A DNA stretch of 64,000 nucleotides from Sinonovacula constricta (Eukaryota > Mollusca > Bivalvia > Cardiida > Solecurtidae): positions 456,011-520,010 of the forward strand of contig CM017567.1 of NCBI GenBank assembly GCA_007844125.1. The letters are read 5' to 3'. The translations under genes and the position numbers were made by a program. Each line of letters begins with the position of its first letter. The first letter of the stretch is position 1. Under the pieces are notes generated by a model that saw only the letters and a program-made list of their open reading frames with translations, had not been told where the DNA came from and did not search any database. This document shows, piece by piece, positions 1 through 13,740 of the stretch.

Positions 1-2350
1 CTATAACTACACACAAATTTTAGTAAGCATTAGACAAATATATAAACATACAAGTTAAACGAAACAGTGACATAACAATGAGATGAGAAAACGACAGTAT
101 AGTAAATATAATACTTGTCTACTTTTGATTTATTGAGATCAACATGTATCACTTAAGGCAGTCCATTAAGCAATATTAGGCGAATACATAGCATAATAAG
201 GATATCATTTCCAGTTTGGTATACAAACATAACGCAAAAAATGTAAACATGTTTAACTCCATAACGCATTAACAGCCTATAAGGATGTATTATAAATAGA
301 TTTTCCGAGACGCACAATGAAGATACGTGCTTATCTTCATGTAGTTGACGAAAGGGCTGGATTAAAGTAATCCTAGCCCGCAATCGACAGATACTGATAT
401 TATACTAATTTTAAATTTCCCACCAGGGTCTTTTTCCTTTAGTAAACGTTCAATCCAGACGAAGTTTAGTATATTCGTTACTTACACACAACGATACATT
501 CAGAAATTTATCTTTTATGGTTTTTAGAAATGGAAATGAGAAATGAGAAATAAAAACTATCGTGGCTGTTTATAATTTTTTTATTAACCTAACTCAAGTA
601 TTTTCGATACAGCAGTGAAAGGGTATGGTTACCTTAACGCAATGAGAATAACTTTCTTTGACTTAGTATCGCATAACATTGTACATCATATTATTGTCCA
701 TTTTTCTCAAAGTTCAACGTTGTATTTACATATGGTGGCTAATAAATAGTGGACACATTCAATTGTAAGACTTTTTCCAGCTTATATTCATTTGCAGTAA
801 TGCCATCTTGATTGTTTATTCATTTGGGTTTCATATAATTTTGTTAGATTCTGGGTATTTGTTTGTAAAAACTGCATCATTTTATAAAATGTATTTACCT
901 TAATAACAATATCTGCCATGTAATCGAAAATATAGGAGCTCGTCAGACGATTACGTTATTCTTCATCGTTTCCTGAATGTATCCCGTGATATTATACGGT
1001 CTATACTTTCACGTTACTCAATAACTATATAATATGTAAATATAAAATCTATCATTGTGATATGGTTTGCTATTTTACGCCACCACCTGCGATGATAATT
1101 CAACACAATACTTCGCACCCACCAAAAAGGTTTGGTCTCTAATGTTAAAGTCAGCATCTAGTTGATGCAGGGTTTTGTCATTTGTCATTTGTCATATTAT
1201 ACACCTATATTAAACAAAAATATCGGTCCCTGCTGTTTCATATATTTTTAACACCGTGCAAATAAAATAATAAATTATCAGTATGTTTATATATTTTAGG
1301 GAGGACAGTATATAATATATTCCAGCGGGAATTATGTTGAATACTTTGCGGCTTTGCCTAAAATCTGTTTAAAGTAGATATACAATGCGTATTTAGTATT
1401 TTTTCATCTTGTATAAAAAATATCCTTTGGTCTGTTGCCATATTTCCTTTCTTTATGCTGCCTTTAAGTTTACATCCGTCTTCTTCCTTCTACGCAACAC
1501 GAGATACTGCCAACAATATTTATGCAAAAGTCTTGATATAAGTACAAGGTACAAGGTAAATATGTCCCTCGAAGAAAGAAAGAACCTCAAAATAACAACA
1601 CCAAAACAACATCCCAATAATTTAACAACATATTTATAGTTTGTTGCAATAGATTTTTGTTGTTATTGTAGATTATCCCTTCATTCATAGTTGATATTCA
1701 GACTGCAGGTACATGGCATACACAATATACATCGCAAAATCAATCTAGATAGCCAAAAACAACAATGATTATTTTTCCTACGCACAATAAAAACAATAAA
1801 CGATTGTTGTAATTATAAAATACAAAGAAACCAAACATAGTATTACTTTCTATTGCAGTCGGAAAATGTGTCATTATCTTAAAAAAATGCCCTACTCCAT
1901 TAACAAAATTTTGTTGATAGAGCAAAATGGTTTTTATGTCCAAAATATGTGCAAATGTTTTCCATATATGCAATATAGTATACATAATGCTTCTAGCTAA
2001 CATACACGCTGGTATATGTTGAAACATTTTCTTTTCTTTTCAAAACACACATCCATGCATATTCAAGCACATCAAAAACTCTGATTTCATTACAAATATT
2101 ATAATAATTATAATGTTTCTACTACTGCTACTAGTACTACGTAGGAAGCATGTAACTTATGTAAAATGGACAATAAACAAGTTTGCGTTATGAAGTCAAT
2201 TTTAAAGATGGTTTCTACATAACATTCTTCTCCAAAAATCTCGACAAGAAACTCCACAAGAATGCCCCGTCTTGACATACAAATTTTGTCTATACAAATC
2301 AGCACCAGAAAAACACGAACACGAAGCAATCTAAGCAGCGGATGTACATA

Positions 2351-3613
2351 CTACCTTAAACCGACGTATTGAATTACAAGTTCGCCAACCCCGTTTAGCA
2401 AGAAACCATTTCGGGGATCATTAATAACGGACAGTGCAAGATCGCCTGCTTCTACTAATCGGTCATTATCCGAGATTTGTTTGAAGAATGTAAATACTCT
2501 GGTATTACTTTCATGCACGAAATTTTTAAAGGAAACACGACCAGTAACAGTACTTAGCTCTGTGTATTCCATAAAAATAACAACGGTTTTGGTTTTTAAC
2601 TTTTGTCTCAAAGCCAAACGTGGACCCTTGTTGTCTTTTGGCTGTTTGGTAACGCCATCTAACCTGATTTCTTTTGAATATGGAATACATGTAAACCTAT
2701 ATGTATGAGTGTCTGATCTAACATTGTACTGCGATTGAAAAGAATCAAGCAGAAACATGTACCTCCGATAGTTCTCGTCTCTTCCTTCTTCCAGTGATAC
2801 ATGCTGTGAAATAAGCTGAGTTATCCTTTGTTGATACTTATTAGATTTTAGTTTGCATATGCTACCGCACATCCTTGCTTGACTTTCGTGATAATTTATT
2901 TTTTCCAGTTCGGACACATCTTTGCTTGCAAGCGCTTGTGAACATGTTTTTTCTAAGGCGTTCAGACCCATTTGCTGACAGATCATCTGAAGGCTGATAA
3001 GAACGTCACATGGTGTTGTTGCCTCCGCGTTTAGCTTAATTACATTCTCACAATCTGAAATAAGTGTCTGAACTTGGTATGTGAATGCCAACTTAATCAC
3101 TGAATGAATGTTCTCTATTGTCACAGATTTGCGAATGTGTGGATAAATGCAGAGAAGAAATTCTAGCATAGAGCTGAAAGTCGTGTCTGGTATTTCCAAT
3201 GTTGCTGGTAGACCTTTTTCGAAAAGTTCACTGAAGACGGGCGATAACAGACCTAATACTGCCTTTGATACGTACAAACCCCTGCCTTCTACAACCAGTT
3301 TCAAATCTTCTTTCCATGTTTGTTTACTAAATGGGTGTTTTTCCCCATGTTTAGGCGCGTCTACATGATCTCTTTCATCAACATGTTCACTATTGGCGTC
3401 TTGTCCCTCTTCAAGTTCATTGATTGCCAGTCCAGTAGCATCTGAGAACTGTGTAGCTTCTGCTCTTAAGTTCTGCTTGTTTTCCTTCCCTATATCTCCT
3501 CTTGTAGCTGGTAAGAGTTTAGAGTTCCCAGAGTCGACAGAACTCCCTGTGTCTTCATTTGACTCATCATTCAATGCAGGCAATGAGCTTCCGCTTTTTT
3601 CAGTCGTACCCAT
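2351..3613 (-). CDS. BTB/POZ - BACK-like - MATH-like protein, copy alpha1
   Basis: Single uninterrupted reading frame of 420 residues. The ATG at 3613 is the first in-frame ATG after an upstream TAA, and it is the start shared with alpha2. Residues 1-92 are an acidic, Ser/Thr-rich, probably disordered tail. Residues 93-194 are a BTB domain with HPFSKQTWKEDL, LYVSKAVL, SPVF, LEIPD and LCIYPHI; the CIYP element and the Ser in place of the usual His resemble nematode BATH-type BTB domains. Residues 195-250 look like a BACK start, 250-290 like a short coiled coil, and 303-418 like the TRAF/MATH fold with the closing GFLLNGVGELVIQYV. Likely role (inference): Cullin-3 adaptor that recruits a substrate through the C-terminal module. 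The loop before LEIPD is shorter than in SPOP-like proteins, so Cul3 binding is not assured. No intron is visible inside the frame. I do not recognise a named orthologue. Confidence 0.85.
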   Translation of the reverse strand: MGTTEKSGSSLPALNDESNEDTGSSVDSGNSKLLPATRGDIGKENKQNLRAEATQFSDATGLAINELEEGQDANSEHVDERDHVDAPKHGEKHPFSKQTWKEDLKLVVEGRGLYVSKAVLGLLSPVFSELFEKGLPATLEIPDTTFSSMLEFLLCIYPHIRKSVTIENIHSVIKLAFTYQVQTLISDCENVIKLNAEATTPCDVLISLQMICQQMGLNALEKTCSQALASKDVSELEKINYHESQARMCGSICKLKSNKYQQRITQLISQHVSLEEGRDENYRRYMFLLDSFQSQYNVRSDTHTYRFTCIPYSKEIRLDGVTKQPKDNKGPRLALRQKLKTKTVVIFMEYTELSTVTGRVSFKNFVHESNTRVFTFFKQISDNDRLVEAGDLALSVINDPRNGFLLNGVGELVIQYVGLR

Positions 3614-3943
3614 AGTTATTTTAATAGTTCCACCTATAGATTTTTTCACTTTGTATTAAACAAAATTTTTTCCAAAAACTGCGAACTGCAGTAATAAAGT
3701 CAATTGATTAAGTAGCTTTTAGAATCTTCGATGAAGTTTATTTACAGATATTATAGGTATCACTTTGAATAAATCGCAGTTATACTTATTTAAAATTCTG
3801 AATATAACTTTCCTAGTGAGACATTTTTAATCATATATATCTTCCCTCCTAGGAAAACAGACTGAATGTCGAACCTCTTATCAGTTTGGGTTTTGATTTG
3901 TGGGTATAGATCGGACACGAAAAACTGGCATATCAGATTCCCT

Positions 3944-3950
3944 GTTTATA
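3944..3950 (-). promoter_or_regulatory. Possible TATA box of alpha1
   Basis: TATAAAC followed by AGGGAATC on the minus strand, about 330 bases upstream of the ATG and conserved at 58101-58107 upstream of alpha2. The TATAAA(A)ACAGG context is like that proposed for beta1. Sequence-only guess. Confidence 0.3.
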
Positions 3951-4348
3951 GAGTGATCGAAATAACTCAACAATAAATAGATATACGCAGAAATGAACTG
4001 AAATGCAATATAAAGAAGAGAGGATACAGTGGCATGACGATTAGGTCACAATTTGCAAAAGCTTAGGCCTTAGACAGTCATATCCTGTGTGTTTGTTTGA
4101 CTATGTGGATTTTTTAATTCGGATAAATATATACCGATATATATGGTAGTATAAAACGTTATTAATGTGTCAATCAGAAGTGGCAATTATGGAATCATTC
4201 TAACAGGGCTTCAATCAAACAGTTTAGAGCCAATATGTCCTTTATCAAAATCATCTAAAAGTATTGTCTGTCTTTGTTTTGTTAGACTACCTTTTAAAAA
4301 CGCTCAAAAAGTCAAGCATGAGTAAGGTATTTAGACCGATGTATTATC

Positions 4349-4410
4349 CTGTTGTTGTGGTTGTTGTTGTTGTTGTGTGTGTGTGTATGTGTGTGTGTGT
4401 GTGTTTGTGT
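4349..4410. repeat. (TTG)n and (TG)n microsatellite
   Basis: TTG repeats running into TG repeats with one interruption; shorter counterpart at 58510-58552 in unit 3. Confidence 0.9.
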
Positions 4411-4978
4411 TCAAATATTAACCTAAATAACCAAGAACGTTATACCCGACAAAGGAAAGGATATAGCTTTTGTTTTTAATCTAGCACTTGCTTTGAGCAG
4501 ACGCGAAATCCGATATGCTTTGTGTAATCGAGTTAGAAAAATGTATCGAATGCCACATTAATGTTTGCCTTACGACGTAAAACCGAGTTGTTTGCACACG
4601 ATACCACAAACTTATTGTTTTGCATTACACTGTTCACGCAGGGTTAGGTTACATTGGTCATTAAGTTTATGACTTGAACAGTTGCCTAATTGATATTGTT
4701 CATATGTAAAGCATAGTTTGCTAAATTGCATTATTGTCCTTGCCAGTTTATATATTTATATTTTACTCATTATCTTTTATTTAATGATTTAAAGTTTTGT
4801 CACAATGATAAAAGGTTCATGATGCTGCATGCCCAAGCAACCCCACGGTTCAATGTATCGTGTCAAAACCGTCTGTCACTGTAATGCTGATTTTAAAAAA
4901 CGTAGCCTTGTCACGTTGATTAAGTACGCGAAGCGGCGGTTTTCTCGCATATATGTGATATGTGTTTAACCAGGCAAA

Positions 4979-5011
4979 GTGTGTGTGTGTGTGGGGGGGG
5001 GGGGCGGGGGT
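4979..5011. repeat. (GT)n plus poly-G tract
   Basis: GT repeats followed by a run of 12 or more G with one C interruption. Reduced to a few G in unit 3 near 59127. Confidence 0.85.
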
Positions 5012-5217
5012 GTCGTATCTTTGGTTTCAAATTGTCTTTTTACGTTAACAAGCTGAGATAGCAATTAAAACCGATAATCGATCCGATTAAATCAGTAAAT
5101 TTAACCAGATTACAAGAAGTCGATAACATGCTTATAAACATTGTAAACTCACAACCATCTCCATCTCGATTAAAAAAGTTAAGTCTTGTGTTGTTTTGTC
5201 GTTGTTTTTGCAACCAG

Positions 5218-5385
5218 AGCAGGTATGCATCCCGCGAGTGGGTCTGGGATGCCCCCCCACCCCACCCCCACCAACCAGGTAAAAGAGTAGACATGAGAAA
5301 ACACGTACATGTAAGCTTAAAAATACTACGCTATTAAAGAAAATTTTGTATGTTGGCTGCTTAGGTCGAAGTAAGGGTTACTTTA
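5218..5385 (+). repeat. G/C-run repeat element, first of a pair
   Basis: After a run of C-rich sequence comes GGTAAAAGAGTAGACATGAG, then AAAACACGTACAT, TAAAAATACTACGCT and GCTTAGGTCGAAGTAAGGGT. The same order of words occurs 480 bases on at 5695-5880, so the two are copies of one element. Conserved in unit 3 at 59378-59535. Confidence 0.55.
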
Positions 5386-5694
5386 TTTAATTATCAATAA
5401 TTATAATTATTTCCATGATGAAATATGTCAATGCCACTGTTAATGGTCCGTTATTATATTAAGTCATGTAAGCCACATATCGTACAAATACGATGTTTTA
5501 TACCATCTTAAATTCATTGTAAACTATCTAGTTTTATCCTTAAATTATGTTAAGTCATGATAACATCTACATACTTTACTTCCTTCACTGCAGTAAAGTC
5601 AAATGATTGTGTACCGCGGATAGTGGGGATTTCCCCATGTTACACCAACGTTGTGTCAATAGCTGATTTACATTTAATTTACTACAGGGAAGTA

Positions 5695-5880
5695 TGGATC
5701 TGTCCGGGATGTTTTCTGAAACCAGGAATGGATCCAGGCGGGGGGGGGGGGGATGGGGATGCACCCCACCCCATAAACCGGGTAAAAGAGTAGAGTTGTG
5801 AAAACACATACATTAGGTTAAAATACTAAGCTTTTAAAGCAAGTTTGTCTGTTGACAGCTTAAGTTGAAGTTAGGGTCCC
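5695..5880 (+). repeat. G/C-run repeat element, second of a pair
   Basis: ATGGATCCAGGC, a G-run at 5740-5752, GATGCACCCCACCCC, GGTAAAAGAGTAGAG, then the shared tail. TCTGGATCCGCCCATG stands about 80 bases beyond, which may be the inverted outer end of the element. Conserved in unit 3 at 59850-60025. Confidence 0.55.
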
Positions 5881-7730
5881 TAACTGTGTATGTATATTCT
5901 GTATTTACTGCGATAAAGAATAAGTGATCTTGATTCATACAACCCAACCAAAACTTTCTGGATCCGCCCATGTTCAAATATTATCGTGTGGGTCATTATT
6001 TCGTTATATATTTCATTTTTTAGAATTTTTTTGTACCGACAGCAAAAAGCTTAAAGTAGTCCAACTACACGATACACAATAAATAAATATGTACACGCAT
6101 ACTTTGAATGAATGTAGAATTAAATGCTGCATGAAAAACTCTTTCTGCTGTATTTGACTTGACTTGATGAACTAATTTCCAAATATTTGAAATTTGACAC
6201 TAAATCTACAAACGAAATCACTGCCAGTGATTCCGTTCCAAGTTCAGCTGTTGTTGTTTTTTTTGCAAACGATGTCACAAAATGATGTTAAAATTGTAAC
6301 ATAAGTAGAAGAAAATGATGACAAGACAGTTGTAAAGGATTTATTTTTTAGCTAAAACTACATATATTGTTGTTCAAACTTGTTTTATTTTGGTTACCAA
6401 ATGACACATTTCATACACACGGTCCTTGCGATATAAATATACGAATAGTTATGCCTCAATACTTAACTTACACAAAGAAACATATTTCAATTGCATCTTC
6501 ACTTAATACCGTTAATACCAATCTAGGAATGGTTATATAATACGAAAATATGACAATATGTGTCACTCTTAAGTAAAATTAAATAACAAAATCTGACACA
6601 AAACAGATAGGAAAAGAGAAAAACTCGAGTTATGGTCTTAGAACGACCAATCGGTCGACAAATTAACCGTATGTGTTGCTTTAAGCAATAAACAGAGCTA
6701 TGAGGTCCTTGCACTTTCTTGAAATTTTGTTAATAACAACAACAAACGGATTGATTGCGTTAAGTAATTCAAGCACACATTCAAATATTCAAGCGTCATG
6801 CAAATAATGCAGTATCACCAAATTTGGCATAAATATATTTTAACCATATAATTTTTACTTATTTTGAATTGTTTTAATTGAAAAAGTATTTTACTGAAGA
6901 AATACCGTTTAGGAACTATACATTAATTTAATGACTAATGATTATGTCGATTCACATCTAAATGTTGATATGTTTTCCTCAATATAAATAATTATATCTT
7001 AATGTAAAAATATTAACATATTAACTTTTATAATAAATATTTTTTTTAATTGGCATGCTTTGCTGAAAGCCTTCATGTTGTTTGCATAAAATGTATTTAG
7101 CTAAAGGGACATTATTCATGAATGTGTTTATCATGAAACACTCTCTCGGAAAAGTTAAATGATATGTATGAATGGTACGTTTTATTATATAGTCAGTATC
7201 ATGTTATATAGACATATAACAGTTAGATTATGACAATATGACTGTTCAAATAAATCAATATAGGATATAGGCATACATCTTTAGTACGTACCTCTAATAA
7301 AAAGTACCTGTATTTCACACATAAAAAGTACATATAAAATCTGATGAAATGGACATAAACTGGCTATAATATAACATTTATGTCTATCTCCAACTTCTCT
7401 ATTTTTGGTACTAGATCCAGAGAAAATGGAAATACCATACTATTATATACTTTTAAAGAATTTAAAAAAAAAACTACCATGAACCTTTTCATTATTATTT
7501 GTGTAGGGCTCACAAAATGTAATGCTTGCAAAAACAATGGTTATCATGTTACCTTTAAATTTGTCAATTTCCACCGTACGTGAAGAAATTCTTTCAATTA
7601 TATCATTATGTGCAGGTTCCTCTATCATGTCGATTTTATTGATCATACAGACATACTTGACTTGAACACCTTTTAAGAAAGTCCAAAGGAACGTATTGAT
7701 CACTAATATGAGTAAAGTACATTTGTATAT

Positions 7731-10510
7731 AAAACAACAATGTATACTTACATTCTATGCAGGCAAACATTTTAACATGTCAACTATAAAAATGACTTAT
7801 TACCTTGTTTCCTAAATGCTTCCGTGGAGTATTACGTCTCTAAACGTCCCTATTATAGAAGCCATTCGGCTACTAGTATAATTTGAAATCGGAGACTTGT
7901 TAATTTTGTTTTGTTCAAGTTGAATTTCGAATTGCTGTTAAAATGATGAAAAATGAGAAATAAAAATTGCCATTTTGATATTTAAAAACAATATAAATCT
8001 ATAAGATACAGCTCAACATGAATACAAATTAAATAAGATTAGCAGATATGGCAAAGTAGGCTACGCCAAACAGCCATTCGTAAATAAAAGAAACATTCTA
8101 AAGGAATCTATTATCAAAGCGATTTTTATAGAGGCTCAAGTATTTTTCGAAAACATTTCGCTGAAAAGGGTAATATAAAAGGCATTTCTGCTAGTAACAT
8201 CGACAAAGTTAGCAAACCTAAGAATGTTCACGAAAACTTTAAACTCTACGTGAGAAATTGATGAACATGTTTATTTTTAACAATGTTTATTTATTCGTTT
8301 GCATTGATGTTTACACACATATTTGAGTACTGCGTAAACATTTGTTCAATAAACCCCTTTATGCAAACAATGTTCAGTCTTCACTTTTAATCTTTATATT
8401 TTTAACACAACAAAGTTTACAATAACATGCATTGCATGACAGTCGACTTCTACAAACCGTACGCTTTTTTTTAAATTATAAATCTTCAGCTAACTGGTGG
8501 CGATTTAGTTTAAGACAGCAATTTCAGAAAAATAGTAAAATAATAAAATAAACAGACATACAACAAAATAATACGCATGAAGCTAGTGTTAAAACTCCAA
8601 AAATCAAAAAGACCTTACACAATACAAACCAAAATATTGACTTAAGCATTATAACGAATCTTTTAGTGAACAGCCCATGGATTTGTTACCTCTGCACTTT
8701 AAAGACAATTATATTTTGCGTGTATCATGTTTACTAGACGATATTCTATATACGTATGTTTTAGAAAGTGTGTTCTTGGAAAGAATAGAAAAAAAACGTT
8801 TACTTAGCTTAATGATCACCTGGTCATTTATCAAAATCCAAAATTAAGTGTACAGATCGCCAATTATTACCAATTACCTCTAAATAATGTGCCATTTTGC
8901 GAGAATCTTGATATTTTTGTATATAAGTTCATCAGTTCTTAGTTTTAGTATTCGTTTAACAATTATGCTGTTAAAATTAGGGCATAACATTTGTTTATAT
9001 ATGATATACTTTAGACTTCATTACCTATGTTATAAGCTCCCTCTACAAAAGCAAAATATATGTTACCAGTTTCTAAGGTGAGATGTGTTCCAATTATCTT
9101 TTATATGGATTTTAACTGTTTTTTTTTATTTTAATAAACCCACTTCCATTGTGTCAGCTGATCCAATTATCACCTCGGACATTAGAAAGCCTTGTGCAAT
9201 AACACTTGCGTTATCTTCTCACGATTGTTCATTAATCTGTCTTAATTTTTACACCCCATGTCATAGAAACAACAGGAACTAAGTTACATATGCAACACGG
9301 TAATATATACATGCATGTCAAACATGTTAGTGTACCCTTCGGATTTGAAATAGTGGAACTATAGGGTGTACAAGTGCACGGCCCTTACGGTCGCGAAGAA
9401 CAGAATAATATTAGATTTAAACTGGTGGTCCTGAGAAGTTATTTACATGTACCGTTTGACCCTATATGCCATCCATTCATGGTTTACTTTTATAATGATG
9501 ATTTGGGGATGCGACTACAAATGAGCAAAAACCAAACTTGATCACGAATTCAATCTTCTCAGATGTTATGTATTTTAAGCGAAAATGGATTCCAGACCAA
9601 CCAATTATAAAATGGTTCAACACGAGACAAATAATCAAATAAAAACATATATTGTATCACAAGCTGATCATGTGATAAGTTTTATCCACTGATACATCGT
9701 TGCATAAATTCATACCTTACCTGTAAATGTATTAACTTCTGGGGGTAATGGTATATGATGTCAAACATTAATTGTTACAAGTTTAATATATTTCAAATAT
9801 GTATGTAAATGTATTAGGTCTAATGCTAGCACATAATATTGACAATCAGTGCTGTTTTCTTAAAGCTATAATCACAAGTTTACCCTTATATCATTAACCA
9901 TATACATGATGACACTGGTTAAATATAACAAACGCATCTACTTGTCGATCTACAAAATACAAATATGATGGTAAATATTAATAATAAACCTAGCGGGTGT
10001 AATATATTAAGTCCGAAATTTTGCATGAAGTTTAAGCATTTAAATATTGAACTTTGTAATCAGTTTTTTTATATACATTTTATATGTCAGATCGTGTTGG
10101 AGTCATATCTTCTAATGTCGTACTAAGGCATGCATCAAATAACTTTCAAAATGCGTTATCCGCAATGCTGGTCTGTTAATCGTAAAATAGTAAGGCAACA
10201 AATATAATGTTGTAATAGAGGTCACAGACTGAATATATCGTACCAAAATAATTAAAACAGACGTTTTTGTACCCAGACATAACTAAATCACTTTCTAGTA
10301 CTTCATTGGCTTACTATGGATACCAAATGATATTTAAACAGCTATACATTTCTTGATACATACTTCGACAATAAATGCTAAAAACTTGCTTGTGTAATCT
10401 GCCTACACATTTGTTAACCCTACTTGCAAAGTAAAGAGCCTGAAGGAATTCTAGTTAATATTGAACGACACTCAGCAGAAAATGACCAGCTGCAAAGTTC
10501 TGATATGCGA
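7731..10510. other. Gene-less stretch unique to unit 1
   Basis: AT-rich, no long frame, no recognisable domain, no SINE head seen. It has no counterpart in unit 3 (which switches sequence at 62745) or in unit 2 (deleted or never present). Confidence 0.6.
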
Positions 10511-11719
10511 TCATACATGATATGCGATCGTCTTGTTTCCACACGTCAGAAACAGGATTAATTTACTGTTCTGTTCCACTTATGAATATGGCGATGAAAT
10601 GTTGAACGTCAAAATAGTGATTTATCAGTTAGAGTGGATTAAACACTAACTTCTTTTCTCATTTTGACCTATTTATTGGCTCAATACCAATTGAAATCAA
10701 GTACGCGAATATAAGATTTTCCTGGAGCTATTAACATATCACATATATTCTAGGTCGATTTCCAAGGCGATGAAGTAGGAAAAAAAACCCCGCAGTGATT
10801 GACTAAGTCGACCAAATTATATCATCACTAACCTCCTTTATTGATATATTAACAAAACAACGTTATACCACTTTAGGATTACGCTGGCTAAATTTAAATA
10901 TGTTACAATGAGATGCCTTTGAAAGAAAACACGCTTACCTTTATGTTTGAGCCGTATAAAGTTTACAAATTGTACTCTCGGTCTCCAAAAAAGAGTTACA
11001 GCCTTTAAACGTCTAATTTGCCAAATGAACAAACTTGGATATTTAATTCTGCTAGCATGGCCAAAACGTCACACTTCTCCTTTTAAGAATAAACGGCGTA
11101 AACATTTCACATAAACGTGAGAAAACAGTGACAAAGTATGTTGGATGTGAAGAAATCCTACGTCGCAAGGGGACATTTTAGTTAGATACTATTTGAGTCC
11201 TTTTGGTTGAATGTGATGCATTTATTTAGCTATAAAGTCAATTTGTTAAACTAAGGGAAATACACTACATACAAAAATGCCCGTTGCGAACACGGTATGC
11301 GGATAAACGTAAAGAACAAAGTAAACATTTTTATCTTTTTATCTCTGTCCTAATCATACATTTACAGCGAAGTTTTGATTTATTTCTTGCTAAGGAAAGA
11401 TAAGTGCGTTTCTTCAGATAGTATTGACGATAGTGAATGATTAAACAAACCCTTCAAGTGATTTAAATTTTCATATTTTGCCGTCGACAATTTCAAGTGT
11501 ATTGATCCCTTCAAGCTGTCCTTTTCGGAGTAGCTGTCTAACCCCTCGTTTTATCCACTGATGTAGCAATTATCATTGGTAGAAATTCAAGATTACAAAA
11601 TATGCAATATTGTGCCTATTAAACATTTTACAAAGAGTAACGTTTATTAAGTCATAAAAATGCAGAAATTATTCACGATATTTCTGTTGTGTAAAGTACA
11701 TGAGAAGACTTAGCAGGTT

Positions 11720-11835
11720 AGCTGGAAAACCTCCCGACACAAAAATTCTTACCCCGACCCGGATTCGGACCCACGCGGTGAATGGCTGAGGTGTTACAAG
11801 TCAGCGACTCTAGCCGCTCGGCCATGGGCGCCCCT
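11720..11835 (-). mobile_element. tRNA-derived SINE, copy 1
   Basis: The minus strand carries a clear polymerase III A box (TGGCCGAGCGG) and, about 50 bases on, a B box with one mismatch (GGTCCGAATCC). The A box is of Leu/Ser tRNA type, but the anticodon arm does not fold as in a working tRNA. Further on it reads TTTTCCAGCTAACCTGC, resembling the post-tRNA part of molluscan SINEs. Confidence 0.6.
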
Positions 11836-13619
11836 AAAAACGTGTAAGTTGATACAAAATTGGCCCAAAAGCGGGTCAAAAACCTCGAAGTTTCATTAAT
11901 AAACATTCTAAGTACATTAACTGCACTTATAAATCATACTGCGTGTTTTTAATAAATAAATACAACCGTGAAAATGATTCATTTTACGACGTAACAGTAA
12001 AACGGAGGGTTATCCAAACAAATATTTATTAATATGTGACATATATTTCCTTTTTATTATAATCAAACTACTTATGTTTTGCTCAACTTAAAAAGTTTGC
12101 ATTTTGCTGTGATTAGGTTTCCCACAACTGGAAATACCTACGCCAACCTCATGGCGGCCGTAAGGCACATCCATATGCATCTTTTTTAACGGATAAGCAG
12201 AGCAGTAGAATTTTAGCCCGGAGTTTTACCACTTTTTTTCATTATTTTTTGACGGAATGTGGGCTTGCGTTTGCCATGCATCCCCACGAATATATAAGAT
12301 CGAAATGCCTCTCCTATTTTTTGCAATGGCAAAGCAACTTGACCTGTATATGGTCTAGACACGCCGTCGAGCAAATGTGCCTAAGACATAAGTGATATGC
12401 TACAACAAACCTTTTAACTCGAAAAGATCTTACACCTATTCGCTTTTAAAATTGATTTGCTTTTACGATTTATTAAACTGCAAGGGCGTTTATCTTTTGT
12501 ACAAATTGCAAGTATCATATACAATTTTCCACTTTCAGTTATATTACTGGGGAACTAACGTATTCTCATGTATTAACTCAGGATGAATGCATTAAAATGC
12601 GTTGTTGTCTCAATTCGATTAATGAAATAATGGATTTATTAATTAGCCTCAAAGATAAAACATCCCAGAACTGCGAGGTCATATGCCTTTAAACAGGTTT
12701 TTTTACCAATGTCTTACCGACTGCTTCAATTCTATAACTAATGTATTTTGTTCTGTTATCTTGTAGTATGTGTATATTTGTATGATTTGTCCTTTTCTGC
12801 ATACTACGCGCAGTTTTATATTGATTATATAAATATTTTCAGAAAAGTTAAGCGCTGTCTTTCTTTGACATATACTCTCTTGTTCCAGAGTTAACCAGCC
12901 TTGTTACTTCAATTGATTGTGTACCAAAGACAAACAATATATTTACTTGAATACTTAATTGCGACGTTTAAACAGGCTCGGCAATGTTCCAAGAATTCGC
13001 AATGAAGACAAAAAATACAGTGAAATGTCCCATATCTGGACATTTTATATAACTGATAGTCTTTACACTGGACTTTTACAAATGATTTAAATTTTTGCAA
13101 GATGTTAAATTGCAAAATCATTAAGATAGATAAGTCGTTTCACCATTTCCACTGCGTCGTTCACCAACCTATCTCAACAAGTAGCAGTGTCAATGAAACA
13201 TGTGTTTCAGTGTTTGTAGATGTCATTTTCTAGCTGACTCTATTTTGATAAATAATGCATAGTGCTGGTTAGTTGATATATCTGATATTATGTGTGAAAG
13301 GTATGCTCAGAAAGCATTTTTTTTTTAATTTGAAAAGTGTACTCGTGTTTGCATGCGCAGACACGGATGCTTTACACTTCTGAAGTTGAAGTTGCATTTG
13401 ACGTTTTATATACCATCGGGCGGCCGAACATATATCGTTCAAGTTTTCGATTTCCAATTAAACAAAGAGAGCATACGCATCCCAACTTTTTATCGTCAAC
13501 AAGGCTACAGTTACCAATCACGCAGTTGACTTAAAGATCAATTATCATATAATATACAGAATCTTTTTATGTACCAAAAAGCTACTATATTCATTTATAT
13601 GTACTATTATGGAATTGTG

Positions 13620-13740
<121 letters not shown>

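Larger units (their letters stand above)
1..7730. repeat. Segmental duplication block A, copy 1 (carries alpha1)
   Basis: Collinear with 54779-62745, from the identical opening CTATAACTACACACAAA through alpha and its downstream and upstream flanks. Main differences: about 590 bases at roughly 640-1225 are absent in copy 3, a (TA)n array at 55648 is absent here, about 150 bases at 2210-2360 are absent in copy 3, and about 1 kb at 60117-61150 is absent here. Bases 1-900 also match 21530-22370. Most of the non-coding part shows no gene. Confidence 0.85.

Noticed and set aside
3614..3649. A longer alpha1 start 12 codons upstream
   Set aside because: The upstream codon is GTG, not ATG, and an extra T at the matching place in unit 3 puts it out of frame, so the ATG at 3613 shared by both copies is used.
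11751..11836. A working tRNA-Leu or tRNA-Ser gene on the minus strand
   Set aside because: Good A box, but the B box has a mismatch and the anticodon arm does not fold in the right register; a SINE head fits better.
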